Both the position numbers and the translations under genes were made by a program. The notes below the pieces were generated by a model. The model worked only from the letters and a program-made list of their open reading frames with translations, had not been told where the DNA came from and ran no database searches. 64,000 bases of DNA. Source: PVC group bacterium (lineage in GTDB: Bacteria; Verrucomicrobiota; Kiritimatiellia; CAIKKV01; CAITUY01). Shown here in pieces: positions 52,596 to 62,138 of the stretch. The first letter of the stretch is position 1. Each line of letters opens with the position of its first letter. The stretch covers positions 62,001 to 126,000 of the forward strand of contig CAMBRF010000005.1 of the NCBI GenBank assembly GCA_945870225.1, in the 5' to 3' direction.

Positions 52596-55253
52596 TCACA
52601 CCAGTCCCACCCACTTGCGCCAGATCCACTGCGCGGTCATCGCCAGAATCAGCACTCCCAACAGCGGCCCCCAACCCCACAATCGCCAGACGCGCTCACG
52701 CGTCTCGATCCGTTCCTTGGGCGCAATTGTTTGAAAACATTTCTCCACCTCACTGAACTCCACGTGGCGCGCGCCCGTCGAGACCGCCGCCTCCCGGAGG
52801 AAAGGCGTGTCCCGGGCGATCGAGATCCGTTCCCGCTTGTCGGCAAAGACCTCGATTCGCTCGCTCTGCGTTTTAGACTGACCCCGCACCTTGAATACGA
52901 CCTCACCCGGAGAAAGGTTCGGGAAGAAGGCGCAAGCCGGTACTCCAGTCCCCATCGAGGCCGCTTCGCTCGAGGCGATCACGTCATTCCCGCGAACCGC
53001 CTCAATGACGGCGCTCTTTGAGCCGCCGCGCAGCCAGACCTGGACGGCGGACCCGGGAGGGAAACGACGGGCATCCACCGCGAGCTCAACCTTCGACTCA
53101 CCTGCCGCCTGAGTCTTGAAGCCGCCTTCCACGGCCCAGGTCACCAGACCGGCATAGAGTTCCGTGTGCGCCTCCAAAGCCAGCGGATGCAGTTGCCGCC
53201 ACAGGTCATCATTGAAAAGCCCCAGGAGCTTGCCGGTCTCCGAGTACCTAACCATCATCAACGGCAACGCAGGATTGCCCTCCCCGGCCAGAACCATGCT
53301 GCCGTTCAAAGCCATGTCCACCGTATTGGTCCGATCCCTGAAAAGCGACGATTCCGCCAGGGCGCGGCTCAGCACATGCGCGCGCCCGACCGGAGTCAGT
53401 TGCAGATCACCCGGCACCACCCCCTCGGTGCGCGTCACACTCCCCGTACCCGGGAACAAAGGCACCCCGAGTGGATCGGTCATTCCGGATCCAGTCCCTA
53501 CCCGGCTCGACGGGCCCGATCCAATCCAACACAAGGTCTTTCCCTTCTGCTCCACCCATTTCTTGACCGCCTCCAGTTCCGGCGGATTCAACAGGTTATC
53601 CGGCAGATCGCCCAGAATGACCAAATCGTACATCTGCAGGGCCTCCGCCGTTTCCGGCCAGGTTCCCTTGATCAATCCACGCGGCAATTGGGCCCCCTCC
53701 TGCACCAGGGCTATGATCGCGTTCAAGTCGACATAGGGAAGCCGCTGCAGGATGTTTAGGGCAAAGCGGGTCTCCCATCTCGGCTTCCAGTCCAGAAACA
53801 GAACGCGAATCTTGTCGTCACGTATGTTTGTGATGAAGTCCAGACTGTTGTTTTCCACCGGGAAGACTTCTCCCGGAACACTGTCGATCCTGACCGTATA
53901 CTTGAAATAACCGGTGTCGGCGGGCGTAAACTCCAGCAGGGCCGTCTGGACACCCGGGGCCAGGTTGACCGAATCGGAAACCACCGGGACCCCGCCGAGA
54001 GAAACCTGCAGGCGGCCCACATCCGTTGTGGCCATGGAATTCCGAATCTCCACTTTGATCCGCATGGGATCACCTTTTACAGCGAATGCCGGAGAACGGA
54101 CCGAAACGAGGGCCAGATCATTGGGTTCCCGCTCACTCCCTACCCCGGCCGTGAACAGCGGCACCTGCCTGGAAACCGATTCCTGGATCACTTTCCGGAG
54201 CGGAAACTCGCTCAAATTCCGGCCATCACTGATCAGCATCAGGGCGGACAGAGGAAACTCGGAGGGCTCCGCGAGAAGCGCGCTCAAGCTGCCTGTGATA
54301 TCCGTGGGGCCCTCCCTGACTTGCAGCTCCGCGGGCGGGAAGTCCTTTCCCGACCACCGTCGAAGCGTCATCAGCGACACCATCTGGACGTTCTGCCCCG
54401 GCGCCAGTTTCGACAGGCTGGGTTGAAGCCGGGCCAGTTTGGCTCGCACCAGATCCATCCTGGGTGTGGCGCGAACCGCCGCCGCCGCGGCTTTCAGGAC
54501 CAGGTTACCTGAGGCGATCGCCCGATCATCCCAAACCGCCTGCAGGGTCAGGAATTCCTGAGAGAGGGCGGTCACTCGCCGCTCGAAGTCATCATAGGCG
54601 CTGACGCCAGGGTCACGATCCCCGGAAAAGAACACCTCCAAACTTCCCTTTAATTCCAAGAGCGACCGCTGCCGATTCTCCAGGCGGCTCTTTTCATCGG
54701 CCTTCATGCCGGGGAGCGCCGCCATATCACGAGCCACGCCATCGAGAAGGGTAACCAGATGACGGCGGACAAGCCCGGCGTGATCCCAAAAATTATCCTT
54801 CTTCCGGTCTGCGCTACGGGAATAGATTTCGAAGGCGCGTAACGAGGCGATCGCCTCGTTCAGATTTTGAGCCAAGGTATCCGGAGCGGATTCAGGACCG
54901 ACGGAAAGTTTTCCCAGCCGGCGGGCGAGGAACAAGGCCTCGGCATCGGACAGGGCTGTATCGCGAGCCGTCATACTCGCGGAATCATCCAACACCATAA
55001 GAATGCGGCCCGGATAAGTCAGAATGCGGCGCAGGATGAGGCTCGGTTTGAATGCAATGAAAATCAGGACCAGCAAGATCATGACCCGCAATGCCTTAAG
55101 TCCTGACTGCTGCCAGAACGACAGGCCCTGACATTGATCCCGATATAACCAAAGCGCACCCGCCACGGCTAAAAGCATGGCCGGCAACATCCACGCGGGC
55201 GAGACCAGCCCGGCGAACTTAACCGACCACTCTATTGTCTGTTGAACCTGCAA
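52596..55253 (-). CDS. VWA-domain membrane protein with glutamine-amidotransferase-like fold
   Basis: The 885-residue product starts with TM helices (PAMLLAVAGALWLY, VMILLVLIFIAF). A VWA-like region carries the MIDAS-like motif LMVLDDSASMT, a CARDB-like beta region contains VSLGGVPVV, and a GATase1-like segment includes VRVLFLDWKPRWETRFAL to LVILGDLPDN. A TM helix closes it (LLGVLILAMTAQWIW). TTG at 55253 was chosen because AGGGGTACAGGA precedes it and the upstream codons overlap the BatA gene. It belongs to the MoxR-DUF58-BatA-DUF4175 set. No enzymatic activity is expected. Confidence 0.75.
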   Translation of the reverse strand: MQVQQTIEWSVKFAGLVSPAWMLPAMLLAVAGALWLYRDQCQGLSFWQQSGLKALRVMILLVLIFIAFKPSLILRRILTYPGRILMVLDDSASMTARDTALSDAEALFLARRLGKLSVGPESAPDTLAQNLNEAIASLRAFEIYSRSADRKKDNFWDHAGLVRRHLVTLLDGVARDMAALPGMKADEKSRLENRQRSLLELKGSLEVFFSGDRDPGVSAYDDFERRVTALSQEFLTLQAVWDDRAIASGNLVLKAAAAAVRATPRMDLVRAKLARLQPSLSKLAPGQNVQMVSLMTLRRWSGKDFPPAELQVREGPTDITGSLSALLAEPSEFPLSALMLISDGRNLSEFPLRKVIQESVSRQVPLFTAGVGSEREPNDLALVSVRSPAFAVKGDPMRIKVEIRNSMATTDVGRLQVSLGGVPVVSDSVNLAPGVQTALLEFTPADTGYFKYTVRIDSVPGEVFPVENNSLDFITNIRDDKIRVLFLDWKPRWETRFALNILQRLPYVDLNAIIALVQEGAQLPRGLIKGTWPETAEALQMYDLVILGDLPDNLLNPPELEAVKKWVEQKGKTLCWIGSGPSSRVGTGSGMTDPLGVPLFPGTGSVTRTEGVVPGDLQLTPVGRAHVLSRALAESSLFRDRTNTVDMALNGSMVLAGEGNPALPLMMVRYSETGKLLGLFNDDLWRQLHPLALEAHTELYAGLVTWAVEGGFKTQAAGESKVELAVDARRFPPGSAVQVWLRGGSKSAVIEAVRGNDVIASSEAASMGTGVPACAFFPNLSPGEVVFKVRGQSKTQSERIEVFADKRERISIARDTPFLREAAVSTGARHVEFSEVEKCFQTIAPKERIETRERVWRLWGWGPLLGVLILAMTAQWIWRKWVGLV

Positions 55254-55263
55254 TCCTGTACCC

Positions 55264-57411
55264 CTAGATAAAACGCCGCTCCAACACCATCTCACCCACC
55301 AGACACGCCAGCAGGGCAAGAATCACCCAGTGATGATACTCACCTCCGATCCGAACGGCCTTGAGTTGCTCTTCCAGTTGCGGCCAGTCGTTCACCTCAA
55401 CCAGAGGACACGGCAGCTTAATCCGTTTCTTGCCGTCCTGGTTCAGAGGCCGCAGGTCCGAATCCTCGCGCTCACCCTGAACACCCACCCAGACACGATT
55501 GACCCCTCTCTCCCGTAACACCAGAAAGGCACCCAGCCCCCAGACACCGGCGGGTACCGGCGCCGTGGCGATCATCCCCGCTTTGACGCGCGAGGGCGTC
55601 AACCCCACCGGCAGACCGGCATCAAGCTGAAAAGCGGCACCTTTGAAATCCGGCGGCGGGCGGAAAAAGAGGTTGGCCGCCTCACCATTAACCACCACCC
55701 GCGGCAAGACGGCCCCCGACGCCGCATCCGTCAATAACCGCATTAGATAAGGCAGACAAAACTCACGAGCCATAAGGTTGCCGGCTCCTCCACTCAGTCC
55801 ACCCGCCAGCAGCAACACCGCGCCTGGCCGATCATCCTGACGCACCAGAAAAGGTGTCCTGTCAGCGAACGTCTTGACCACCTGCGCCCCCGTATTCGGT
55901 TTTCCAAACTCGCACCAGGAATAGAACCGAACATGACCAATATCCCCCTCCTCATCCGTCTCAAAAATACGCATCGCCGAGAGCGGCCAATCGGAGCGGG
56001 TCAGGGTCTGAAATCGGTCGCCGGCTAACCGCTCCGTGCGGCAACGAATCAGGGGGGCGGGAAGCAATCGTTTCTCGGCAAGAATCCGGTTCCATGACTG
56101 AATATCCGTGGCTCCATCCGGTGCCAGGATCAGCGCACCGCCGGACGAGACATAGTCGCGCAACATCCCGCCCAACTCAGGCGTCAACGTACGTCCGCCA
56201 TCAAGCACCACGACATCGGCCCCGGCCAGGTATCCATCCCTAAGCTCGCCCTCTTTGAGCTGCGGCATGATGGGCCCAGCGCCCATGGAGGGGCCCTGCG
56301 AATCCCGGGAAACCCGGCTCTTGCCCGCCTCGCCCCGCAGGGCCCGTGCCGAGAGTTCAAGCAACGGCCACGCGGAATCGAATTTGCCGCTCCGGCCCGG
56401 GTCACGTAGCAAAACCACCTTGACGGCCGGCCGTATATCGATCCCGGCATACGCCATATTGTCAGAGCCCAGCATGTCCTTGCCCAACCGAACCGTTGCA
56501 TAATGCGAGCCGGGTTCGTCAAAGATAACGTCGAAAGAAAGGGTTCGAGACTGGCCGGGGAGCAGGGAAACCAGCTCACGCGCATAGAACGCTCCATCAC
56601 GCAGCACTTCCAGTGGCAGACCCTCGACCGGTTCCGATCCATAATGCCGGACCTCAATGTAAATCCGACAGGGTTGCCCGGCCACCCCAAGGCTGCTCCC
56701 GAACCGGGCCTGAAGAACGGCACTATTCTCGTAATCGGCACGGGCGGTATTGACCCAATATCCGGACAGCGCGCCAACCCCGGCCACGCCAGGTTTTTCA
56801 ACCCCTTCCCAGGCGATCGCCTGGTCATCTGAAATCAACACCAACTCCACCCCCGGCCCGCTCAGTTTGTCGCGGATCAGCGGCAGAGTCCGGGCCCACG
56901 AGACCATGCCCTCTCCCGGCTTCACTCCGTTCAGGATCGCCTTGGTCCGGGCAGGATCCAGATGAGTTTCGCCATCCACCTGCCACACAGGCTTTTCGCC
57001 GACCACACAAAGCGACCAGCGTTCCCCACGACCCCAGGAGGCCACGTACCGGCTTAGAACCTCCTGAGCGCGATCCCAGCGTGTATTACCGGGTTCCCCA
57101 GCCTGCATACTGGCGGACCTATCCACGACCAGAACGTGATGGACCCCGGCATTCGCGGTCGCTGCGCTTTTTTGCCTGGAGACGGGACGGGCAAAGGCCA
57201 GCACGATCGCCAAAGCCGCGAGAGTGCGGAGGACGATCAAAAGGATCTGTTCCAGATAGACTTTTTTCTGCAACCGGGCCAGAGCGCGCTCCAGAACGTA
57301 ATTCGCACCCCAGGCCACGCGCAGCGAACGGTAGCGCATGAGGAAGTAAATCACAAGGGGCGCCAACGCGAACGGAAGCGCCCACAAAAGACCTGGTTGA
57401 AGAAACATCAT
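55264..57411 (-). CDS. BatA-type VWA membrane protein
   Basis: The N-terminal aerotolerance-regulator domain (residues 1-90, starting MMFLQPGLLWALPFALAPLV with two TM helices) is followed by a VWA domain with the MIDAS motif VLVVDRSASMQAG. A long extracytoplasmic region (GATase1-like around GADVVVLDGGRTL) and a C-terminal TM helix (WVILALLACLVGEMVL) complete its 715 residues. It would work with MoxR and DUF58 as a metal-dependent protein-interaction module at the membrane. Start ATG at 57411 or 57408. Confidence 0.82.
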   Translation of the reverse strand: MMFLQPGLLWALPFALAPLVIYFLMRYRSLRVAWGANYVLERALARLQKKVYLEQILLIVLRTLAALAIVLAFARPVSRQKSAATANAGVHHVLVVDRSASMQAGEPGNTRWDRAQEVLSRYVASWGRGERWSLCVVGEKPVWQVDGETHLDPARTKAILNGVKPGEGMVSWARTLPLIRDKLSGPGVELVLISDDQAIAWEGVEKPGVAGVGALSGYWVNTARADYENSAVLQARFGSSLGVAGQPCRIYIEVRHYGSEPVEGLPLEVLRDGAFYARELVSLLPGQSRTLSFDVIFDEPGSHYATVRLGKDMLGSDNMAYAGIDIRPAVKVVLLRDPGRSGKFDSAWPLLELSARALRGEAGKSRVSRDSQGPSMGAGPIMPQLKEGELRDGYLAGADVVVLDGGRTLTPELGGMLRDYVSSGGALILAPDGATDIQSWNRILAEKRLLPAPLIRCRTERLAGDRFQTLTRSDWPLSAMRIFETDEEGDIGHVRFYSWCEFGKPNTGAQVVKTFADRTPFLVRQDDRPGAVLLLAGGLSGGAGNLMAREFCLPYLMRLLTDAASGAVLPRVVVNGEAANLFFRPPPDFKGAAFQLDAGLPVGLTPSRVKAGMIATAPVPAGVWGLGAFLVLRERGVNRVWVGVQGEREDSDLRPLNQDGKKRIKLPCPLVEVNDWPQLEEQLKAVRIGGEYHHWVILALLACLVGEMVLERRFI

Positions 57412-57432
57412 AACGATCCGGAACTCACTGAA

Positions 57433-58362
57433 TTATATCTCGCGCCCCATCCGGGCGCGAACGGCAAGATAAGAGGTCAACACCGCCACAGCATCCTCTT
57501 CATTGCGGAATGACACATAGTGCATCCCGAACTTCCGGGCCCACACACGCCAATCAAGAAGCAGGGCTTGGTACTCCTCACGATATATCCGCTTCAACAA
57601 CACGGCATCCAACCGGTGCTGCACGCCCTTGTTCTCTAGGTCGGAAAACTGCACCCAGCGGTTGAAGGGGAAATCCTCCTCCATGACATCGCGGGCCTGA
57701 ATCAGCAACACTTCATGACCCTGGGCGTGAAGCCGGCCCAATTCCAGCCGAACCGGATCCGGGTCGTACATCAGGTCAGTCACCACCACCACAATCCCGC
57801 GCGTTTCGTGGCGGTCCAGAATCACCCGAAGCCCGTCAGCCAGACTGTCCTGAGCTTGAGCCTGTGTGCCCGCCAAAGTCTGCAAGATCTGCAACATGTG
57901 ATTGGGGCGGGAACTGACGGGGACCCAGGCGGTCGCCGCCGAGGAGGTCACGGACAAACCGACGGCATCCCGTTCCTTCAGCACCAGATAACCCAGACAC
58001 GCGGCGATCCGGGCCCCCTGCCGGTATTTTCCCGGAAGACCGCCTGAGGCCTGCAACATGGAGGCGCTCCCATCCAACACGATGCGCACCGCCAGAGACC
58101 GGTCCTCGATATAGCGCTTGACGTAAAAGCGGTCATGCCGGGCAGAAGCTTTCCAGTCAATGTGTTTCAAGGCATCGCCGGTCGCGTACAACTTGTGATG
58201 GTTGAAGTCCGTGCTGATCCCCACCATGCGACTGCGGTGGAGGCCATGGCGCAACCCGCTCACCATCCTGCGGGCCAACAATTCCATATGCCGAAGTTCC
58301 TCCTGGGCGGAAGCCGGAAGAACCTCATTCCATGCAGTGGCTGGATTTGCAGACTCAGACAT
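57433..58362 (-). CDS. DUF58 family protein (VWA-like)
   Basis: The DUF58 signature is clear: YATGDALKHIDWKASARHDR followed by a VWA-like fold with LDGSASMLQ and IVVVVTDLMYDPD. The 309-residue protein is soluble, without TM helices. DUF58 proteins are encoded with MoxR ATPases and are presumed to be their membrane-complex partners or substrates. It is 21 bases upstream of the BatA-like gene. Confidence 0.88.
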   Translation of the reverse strand: MSESANPATAWNEVLPASAQEELRHMELLARRMVSGLRHGLHRSRMVGISTDFNHHKLYATGDALKHIDWKASARHDRFYVKRYIEDRSLAVRIVLDGSASMLQASGGLPGKYRQGARIAACLGYLVLKERDAVGLSVTSSAATAWVPVSSRPNHMLQILQTLAGTQAQAQDSLADGLRVILDRHETRGIVVVVTDLMYDPDPVRLELGRLHAQGHEVLLIQARDVMEEDFPFNRWVQFSDLENKGVQHRLDAVLLKRIYREEYQALLLDWRVWARKFGMHYVSFRNEEDAVAVLTSYLAVRARMGREI

Positions 58363-58385
58363 ATTCCAGGCCTGTCAACCTTCCC

Positions 58386-59399
58386 TCAGCCCCTCACGCT
58401 GTCCGCCGGTGGCGGAACGTTTTCGAGAATCTTTTCCACCACCTTATCCGGGGTGACGCCTTCAGCGATGGCGGCGTAATTCAGGATGATACGATGCCGC
58501 AGCACAGGCTTGGCCACCTCACGGATATCCTCGGTGATAATATGGGCACGGCCATGGAAAAAGGCGCGCGCCTTGGCTCCCAACAGCAAGTTCTGACAGG
58601 CCCTCGGACCGGCGCCCCACGCCAGCCATTGCTTGGCGAACGGCAGCGCATGGCCAGTGCTGATCCGGGTGGCTTGGACCAGCTTGAGTACATAGTCATA
58701 GAGATCGTCGCGCACCAGCACCTCGCGTATGATCTGCTGATACTTCATAATGGTCTCGCCATCCATCACCTGCTGCGGCGACCCTTTATAATTGGTCGTG
58801 GTCCGCTTGAGCACTTCGATCTCATCCTTCGTCTCGGGATAGTCCACCACGATCAGATACATGAAACGGTCCAACTGGGCTTCCGGCAGATTATAGGTGC
58901 CTTCCTGCTCGATCGGGTTCTGGGTGGCCAGCACAAAAAACGGGTGAGTCAGGGTGTACTTGTGGTTTCCGGCGCTGATCTGCCGTTCCTGCATGGCCTC
59001 AAGGAGCGCAGCCTGTGTCTTGGGCGGCGTCCGGTTGATCTCATCGGCCAAAACCATATTGGCAAAAATGGGACCCGGCACGAACTTGAACTCCTTCTGA
59101 CCGGTGACCTTATCCTCCTGAATCACCTCGGTTCCGGTAATGTCGGAGGGCATCAGGTCGGGAGTAAACTGGATGCGCTTGGTGGTCATGCCGATCACCT
59201 GTCCCACGGTGGTGACCAACAGGGTTTTGGCCAGGCCCGGCACACCCATGAGCAGGGCATGCTGGTGGGAAAAAATGCACTGGAGCACCAGGTCAATCAG
59301 TTGATCCTGTCCCACGATCACCTTGTGAATCTCACTTTTGACCGAGTCGATCAACTGCCTGAATTCAGCGGCTACCGCCGGCGTGATGTCATTTGCCAT
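58386..59399 (-). CDS. moxR: MoxR-family AAA+ ATPase
   Basis: The Walker A site is GVPGLAKTLLVTTVG, Walker B and following residues are NMVLADEINRTPPKTQAAL, and the sensor region is FFVLATQNPIEQEGTY with the polar NPIE motif, all as in MoxR. It is 337 residues, with the lid domain at the C-terminus. These chaperone ATPases act with VWA proteins to mature or activate partner enzymes. It is 23 bases upstream of DUF58. The target of this cluster is unknown. Confidence 0.92.
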   Translation of the reverse strand: MANDITPAVAAEFRQLIDSVKSEIHKVIVGQDQLIDLVLQCIFSHQHALLMGVPGLAKTLLVTTVGQVIGMTTKRIQFTPDLMPSDITGTEVIQEDKVTGQKEFKFVPGPIFANMVLADEINRTPPKTQAALLEAMQERQISAGNHKYTLTHPFFVLATQNPIEQEGTYNLPEAQLDRFMYLIVVDYPETKDEIEVLKRTTTNYKGSPQQVMDGETIMKYQQIIREVLVRDDLYDYVLKLVQATRISTGHALPFAKQWLAWGAGPRACQNLLLGAKARAFFHGRAHIITEDIREVAKPVLRHRIILNYAAIAEGVTPDKVVEKILENVPPPADSVRG

Positions 59400-59431
59400 C
59401 GTTCTCCCTTTCCTGATATTTCCGTTGAGGC

Positions 59432-60292
59432 TTACTTTCCTTTGCCTTCAAACACATCCTTGGTCACAACGTCCCCGTTCATCCAGTAGCGGGTCTGCGT
59501 CAATTGTCCGGCCTCATTGTACAAGCGATCTTCACCCTGATAGGCCTCGTCCTTCATGGCCACCTCGCGTTTGAGTTTGCCGCCCAGATAATATTCCCTG
59601 ACCATCCCGGTCACGAGCCCATTCCGATACACAACCACCCGCTTGGCCTGCCTGGCGCCGGGCCAGTATTCGGTCATGGTGCCATCGCGCTTCCCCTGCT
59701 TCAGACTGCCTTCCCGGATCAAACTGCCATCGGCGGCGTAAGCCCGGGTGGGACCGTTGGCAACCCCGTTGTCATACTGAGATTCAATTTCAACCTGACC
59801 ATCCGCAAAGAAAGACCGCCGCAATCCCTCAATTTTACCGTTTTTCCAGGGCAGTTCCTCCCGCAACCGGCCGCCGAGAAACGTTTTTTCGGTCCCCTCC
59901 TTGACCCCGTTCTTCCAGGGAATCAGACGATATCCTGTCACCGTCACCCCCTGGCTGATGATGTATTTTTCCTCGCCGTCCAGACGTCCCTGGGCATCAA
60001 GCAGCACAATGGATTTCAGGTACGTCACCTGCCATCGGCTTGAACCTTCCGTAAGCGTCCCAAGAATGATACTGGCACGGGTCCCGTCAGGCTTTCCTGC
60101 CAGCGTCGCGGCAATGGTCCTTTTAATTTCAGGCGCCCCCACCCCTGACACGGCAAGGGAGTCGACCGTGTCCGCCGTCACCGTCTGGCGCTCCTCCTCC
60201 CCCACATCAAAGGAGGGCTCTCCGGCGATCACCGCCCCAGCCAGCAGCAACATTAACCAGAATGGAAAGTGGCGTTTCATATAAGGTTTCAT
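59432..60292 (-). CDS. YwqK/MORN-variant repeat protein
   Basis: A signal peptide (FWLMLLLAGAVIAGE) precedes at least six repeats of the type W.NG...G....F/Y..GG.L..E (PWKNGVKEGTEKTFLGGRLR, RLYNEAGQLTQTRYW). They form a MORN-like beta sheet seen in YwqK-family proteins. The first 100 residues are a separate beta region (VGEEERQTVTADTVD). ATG at 60292 was chosen; it starts 20 bases after the upstream DUF6067-type stop. Toxin-antitoxin naming of this family is not supported by anything here. Confidence 0.75.
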   Translation of the reverse strand: MKPYMKRHFPFWLMLLLAGAVIAGEPSFDVGEEERQTVTADTVDSLAVSGVGAPEIKRTIAATLAGKPDGTRASIILGTLTEGSSRWQVTYLKSIVLLDAQGRLDGEEKYIISQGVTVTGYRLIPWKNGVKEGTEKTFLGGRLREELPWKNGKIEGLRRSFFADGQVEIESQYDNGVANGPTRAYAADGSLIREGSLKQGKRDGTMTEYWPGARQAKRVVVYRNGLVTGMVREYYLGGKLKREVAMKDEAYQGEDRLYNEAGQLTQTRYWMNGDVVTKDVFEGKGK

Positions 60293-60312
60293 ATTCCCGA
60301 CGTCTTGCGCCC

Positions 60313-62136
60313 TCACTTCGCCTTGAGGGATTTGGGGGACACGGCACTGCCCCATAACAACCGGAACCCTTTGGCAGGGATAAAGGTGCGGCCGTACACC
60401 TCCATGCCTCCCTTGTTGGAGACCTCCCTTGTCCCGCCCTGGTCTTCCAGATCGAGCAGGAACTTATCGTTCGAAACCAATTCGGACTTCTTGATGCCCG
60501 CCCAGTCGCTATCGGCCGGAATGCTCGAAAGGTCCCATTGTCTCGTGCAGTCTGCATAGCGCAGCGCATTCGGCCGGCCAAACAGCCGCAGGGGATTCAG
60601 GAGGTACAACTGCTCGCGGACGGGCACGTCCCCTTCATTGATCAACAAGATCAATGCTTTGGCTCCGCGCCCCCCTTCCGCCGGCCGCCGCCAGATGGAA
60701 ACCTTCACCCGGCTCATGGGGTCACTCGTATATTCCTCGAAAACATTTTTCCCGGAGTGAGCCTCCCCATAGCGCACAACCGTCCGGCTCCGCCAATAGG
60801 GAATGTACTCGGTCTGCCCATCCGCCTCGAAGTAACCAAACTCACTCAACGCCCCGATCAATCTGGCCATCAAGGCCAGATGCGTCACGCCGGCGGGATC
60901 GACCCCGACATCGTGCAGCAAGGCACGGCCCAGGGCCATCCGGTCGCAGTCCGGACTTTGACCGGGCCGGACCAGCCTGGGCGAGTTGGCTAATAGCCGC
61001 CCACCCACCCCCGTGTGCGTTCCGGCAAGGTAGCGGAACAGGGTCAGGGGAAAAGTGTCGGCCAGCGTCCTGGCCGCCGAAACGGCCTCACCGCCGGCGG
61101 GACCTTCAAGCAGCACCGCCGCGGCTTGCGCCTCAACCACGGATCCGGCATCCGCCCGGACCAGCCCGGAAAAACCGGCGCGGGCTTTGGCGCTCAGGGG
61201 TGGCGTCTGGGGCGCCTTGCCGGAAAAAGGCCAGTCCAACCAGACCGACTTGCGGAAACCCGCCGCTCGCATGATCGCCGGATGGGTTAAAAGAGTAAAT
61301 TCAACCGACTTGTCACCCTTCAGGCTTGCCGGCTGATTAACCAACAGTACCCGCCAGACAACCGTCCCGGTCTTATCGCGCGTCAAGGTCATGGTTGGCG
61401 CGGCGGGCATAACCATCCACCCGTTGTTACCCTCCGTCAACCAGGTCCAGCCGCGGTCCCCGCTCCCCCAGAACAGGTGCGGGACAACACCGGAAGGTCC
61501 ACGATTCGCTTCCGTCAGGGCGGCGCCAGCCACAGGGGCGGCGTTGCCCCACAGCAACCCCTCCGCCTCGGCAAGGGTGAAGTCCTTGGACGTGAACGGG
61601 GCCCCGCCGCAGACCACCGTATCCACCGGTCCGTTGATTTCCATCGCCAGGGCCAGGGACTCCACCTTGGCCCCGCCACCGTAGGTGACCTTGACGGCCA
61701 GCGACCCCTCGCGCCCGACGCCCGACTCCACAGTGGCATTCACTCCGCCTCCAGTCAGTCTGGCCTTGCTGGTCACCGTCCCGCCGATCAACACCGGAGG
61801 GGAAAATTCCACCGGAACCAGCGGCACCGTTTTCCCGCCCATCGTGGCTTCCAGTCGCAGAGGCGCCTTCAACTGCGGCCCGCGGCCCAGTTCCGCCCAT
61901 TCCTGATCGGACACCTTGGCCCCCGGCGCACGCCTTTCCAGCGGCAGCTCATTCGTAGCGCCCGTAATCCAGATCTGAGCCGGCAGGCTGTTGGAGCCCA
62001 TCTGGAAGGTCAGCCGCCCGGCCACGATCTGATGACCGGTCACGGACAACCCATTGGTTGCAGCGGAAGCGGCCAGGATACTGGCGAACAGAGGAAAAAC
62101 AAATTTCATTGGTCCGCGGCCCAGGTGTACGCTCAT
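60313..62136 (-). CDS. DUF6067-type glycoside-hydrolase-like protein lacking the central barrel part
   Basis: The 607-residue protein has a signal peptide (FVFPLFASILAASAA). It shares the beta-sandwich half of the neighbouring paralogue: HLFWGSGDRGWTWLTEGNNG, VWRVLLVNQPASLKGDKSVE and FTLLTHP. It also shares the C-terminal region (LGRALLHDVGVDP and FGYFEADGQTEYIPYWRSRT). Between them it has only about 65 residues where the paralogue has about 200, including the paralogue's probable catalytic HMDEYW. It is likely non-catalytic. AGGAGGGGAAG lies upstream of ATG, 2 bases after the paralogue stop. Confidence 0.72.
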   Translation of the reverse strand: MSVHLGRGPMKFVFPLFASILAASAATNGLSVTGHQIVAGRLTFQMGSNSLPAQIWITGATNELPLERRAPGAKVSDQEWAELGRGPQLKAPLRLEATMGGKTVPLVPVEFSPPVLIGGTVTSKARLTGGGVNATVESGVGREGSLAVKVTYGGGAKVESLALAMEINGPVDTVVCGGAPFTSKDFTLAEAEGLLWGNAAPVAGAALTEANRGPSGVVPHLFWGSGDRGWTWLTEGNNGWMVMPAAPTMTLTRDKTGTVVWRVLLVNQPASLKGDKSVEFTLLTHPAIMRAAGFRKSVWLDWPFSGKAPQTPPLSAKARAGFSGLVRADAGSVVEAQAAAVLLEGPAGGEAVSAARTLADTFPLTLFRYLAGTHTGVGGRLLANSPRLVRPGQSPDCDRMALGRALLHDVGVDPAGVTHLALMARLIGALSEFGYFEADGQTEYIPYWRSRTVVRYGEAHSGKNVFEEYTSDPMSRVKVSIWRRPAEGGRGAKALILLINEGDVPVREQLYLLNPLRLFGRPNALRYADCTRQWDLSSIPADSDWAGIKKSELVSNDKFLLDLEDQGGTREVSNKGGMEVYGRTFIPAKGFRLLWGSAVSPKSLKAK

Positions 62137-62138
62137 CT

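Noticed and set aside
58332-59489. 385-codon + strand ORF over moxR
   Set aside because: It is antisense to the MoxR ATPase and has no recognisable domain.
59432-60292. Toxin-antitoxin system
   Set aside because: YwqK-type repeats are often labelled antitoxin, but there is a signal peptide and no toxin partner here.
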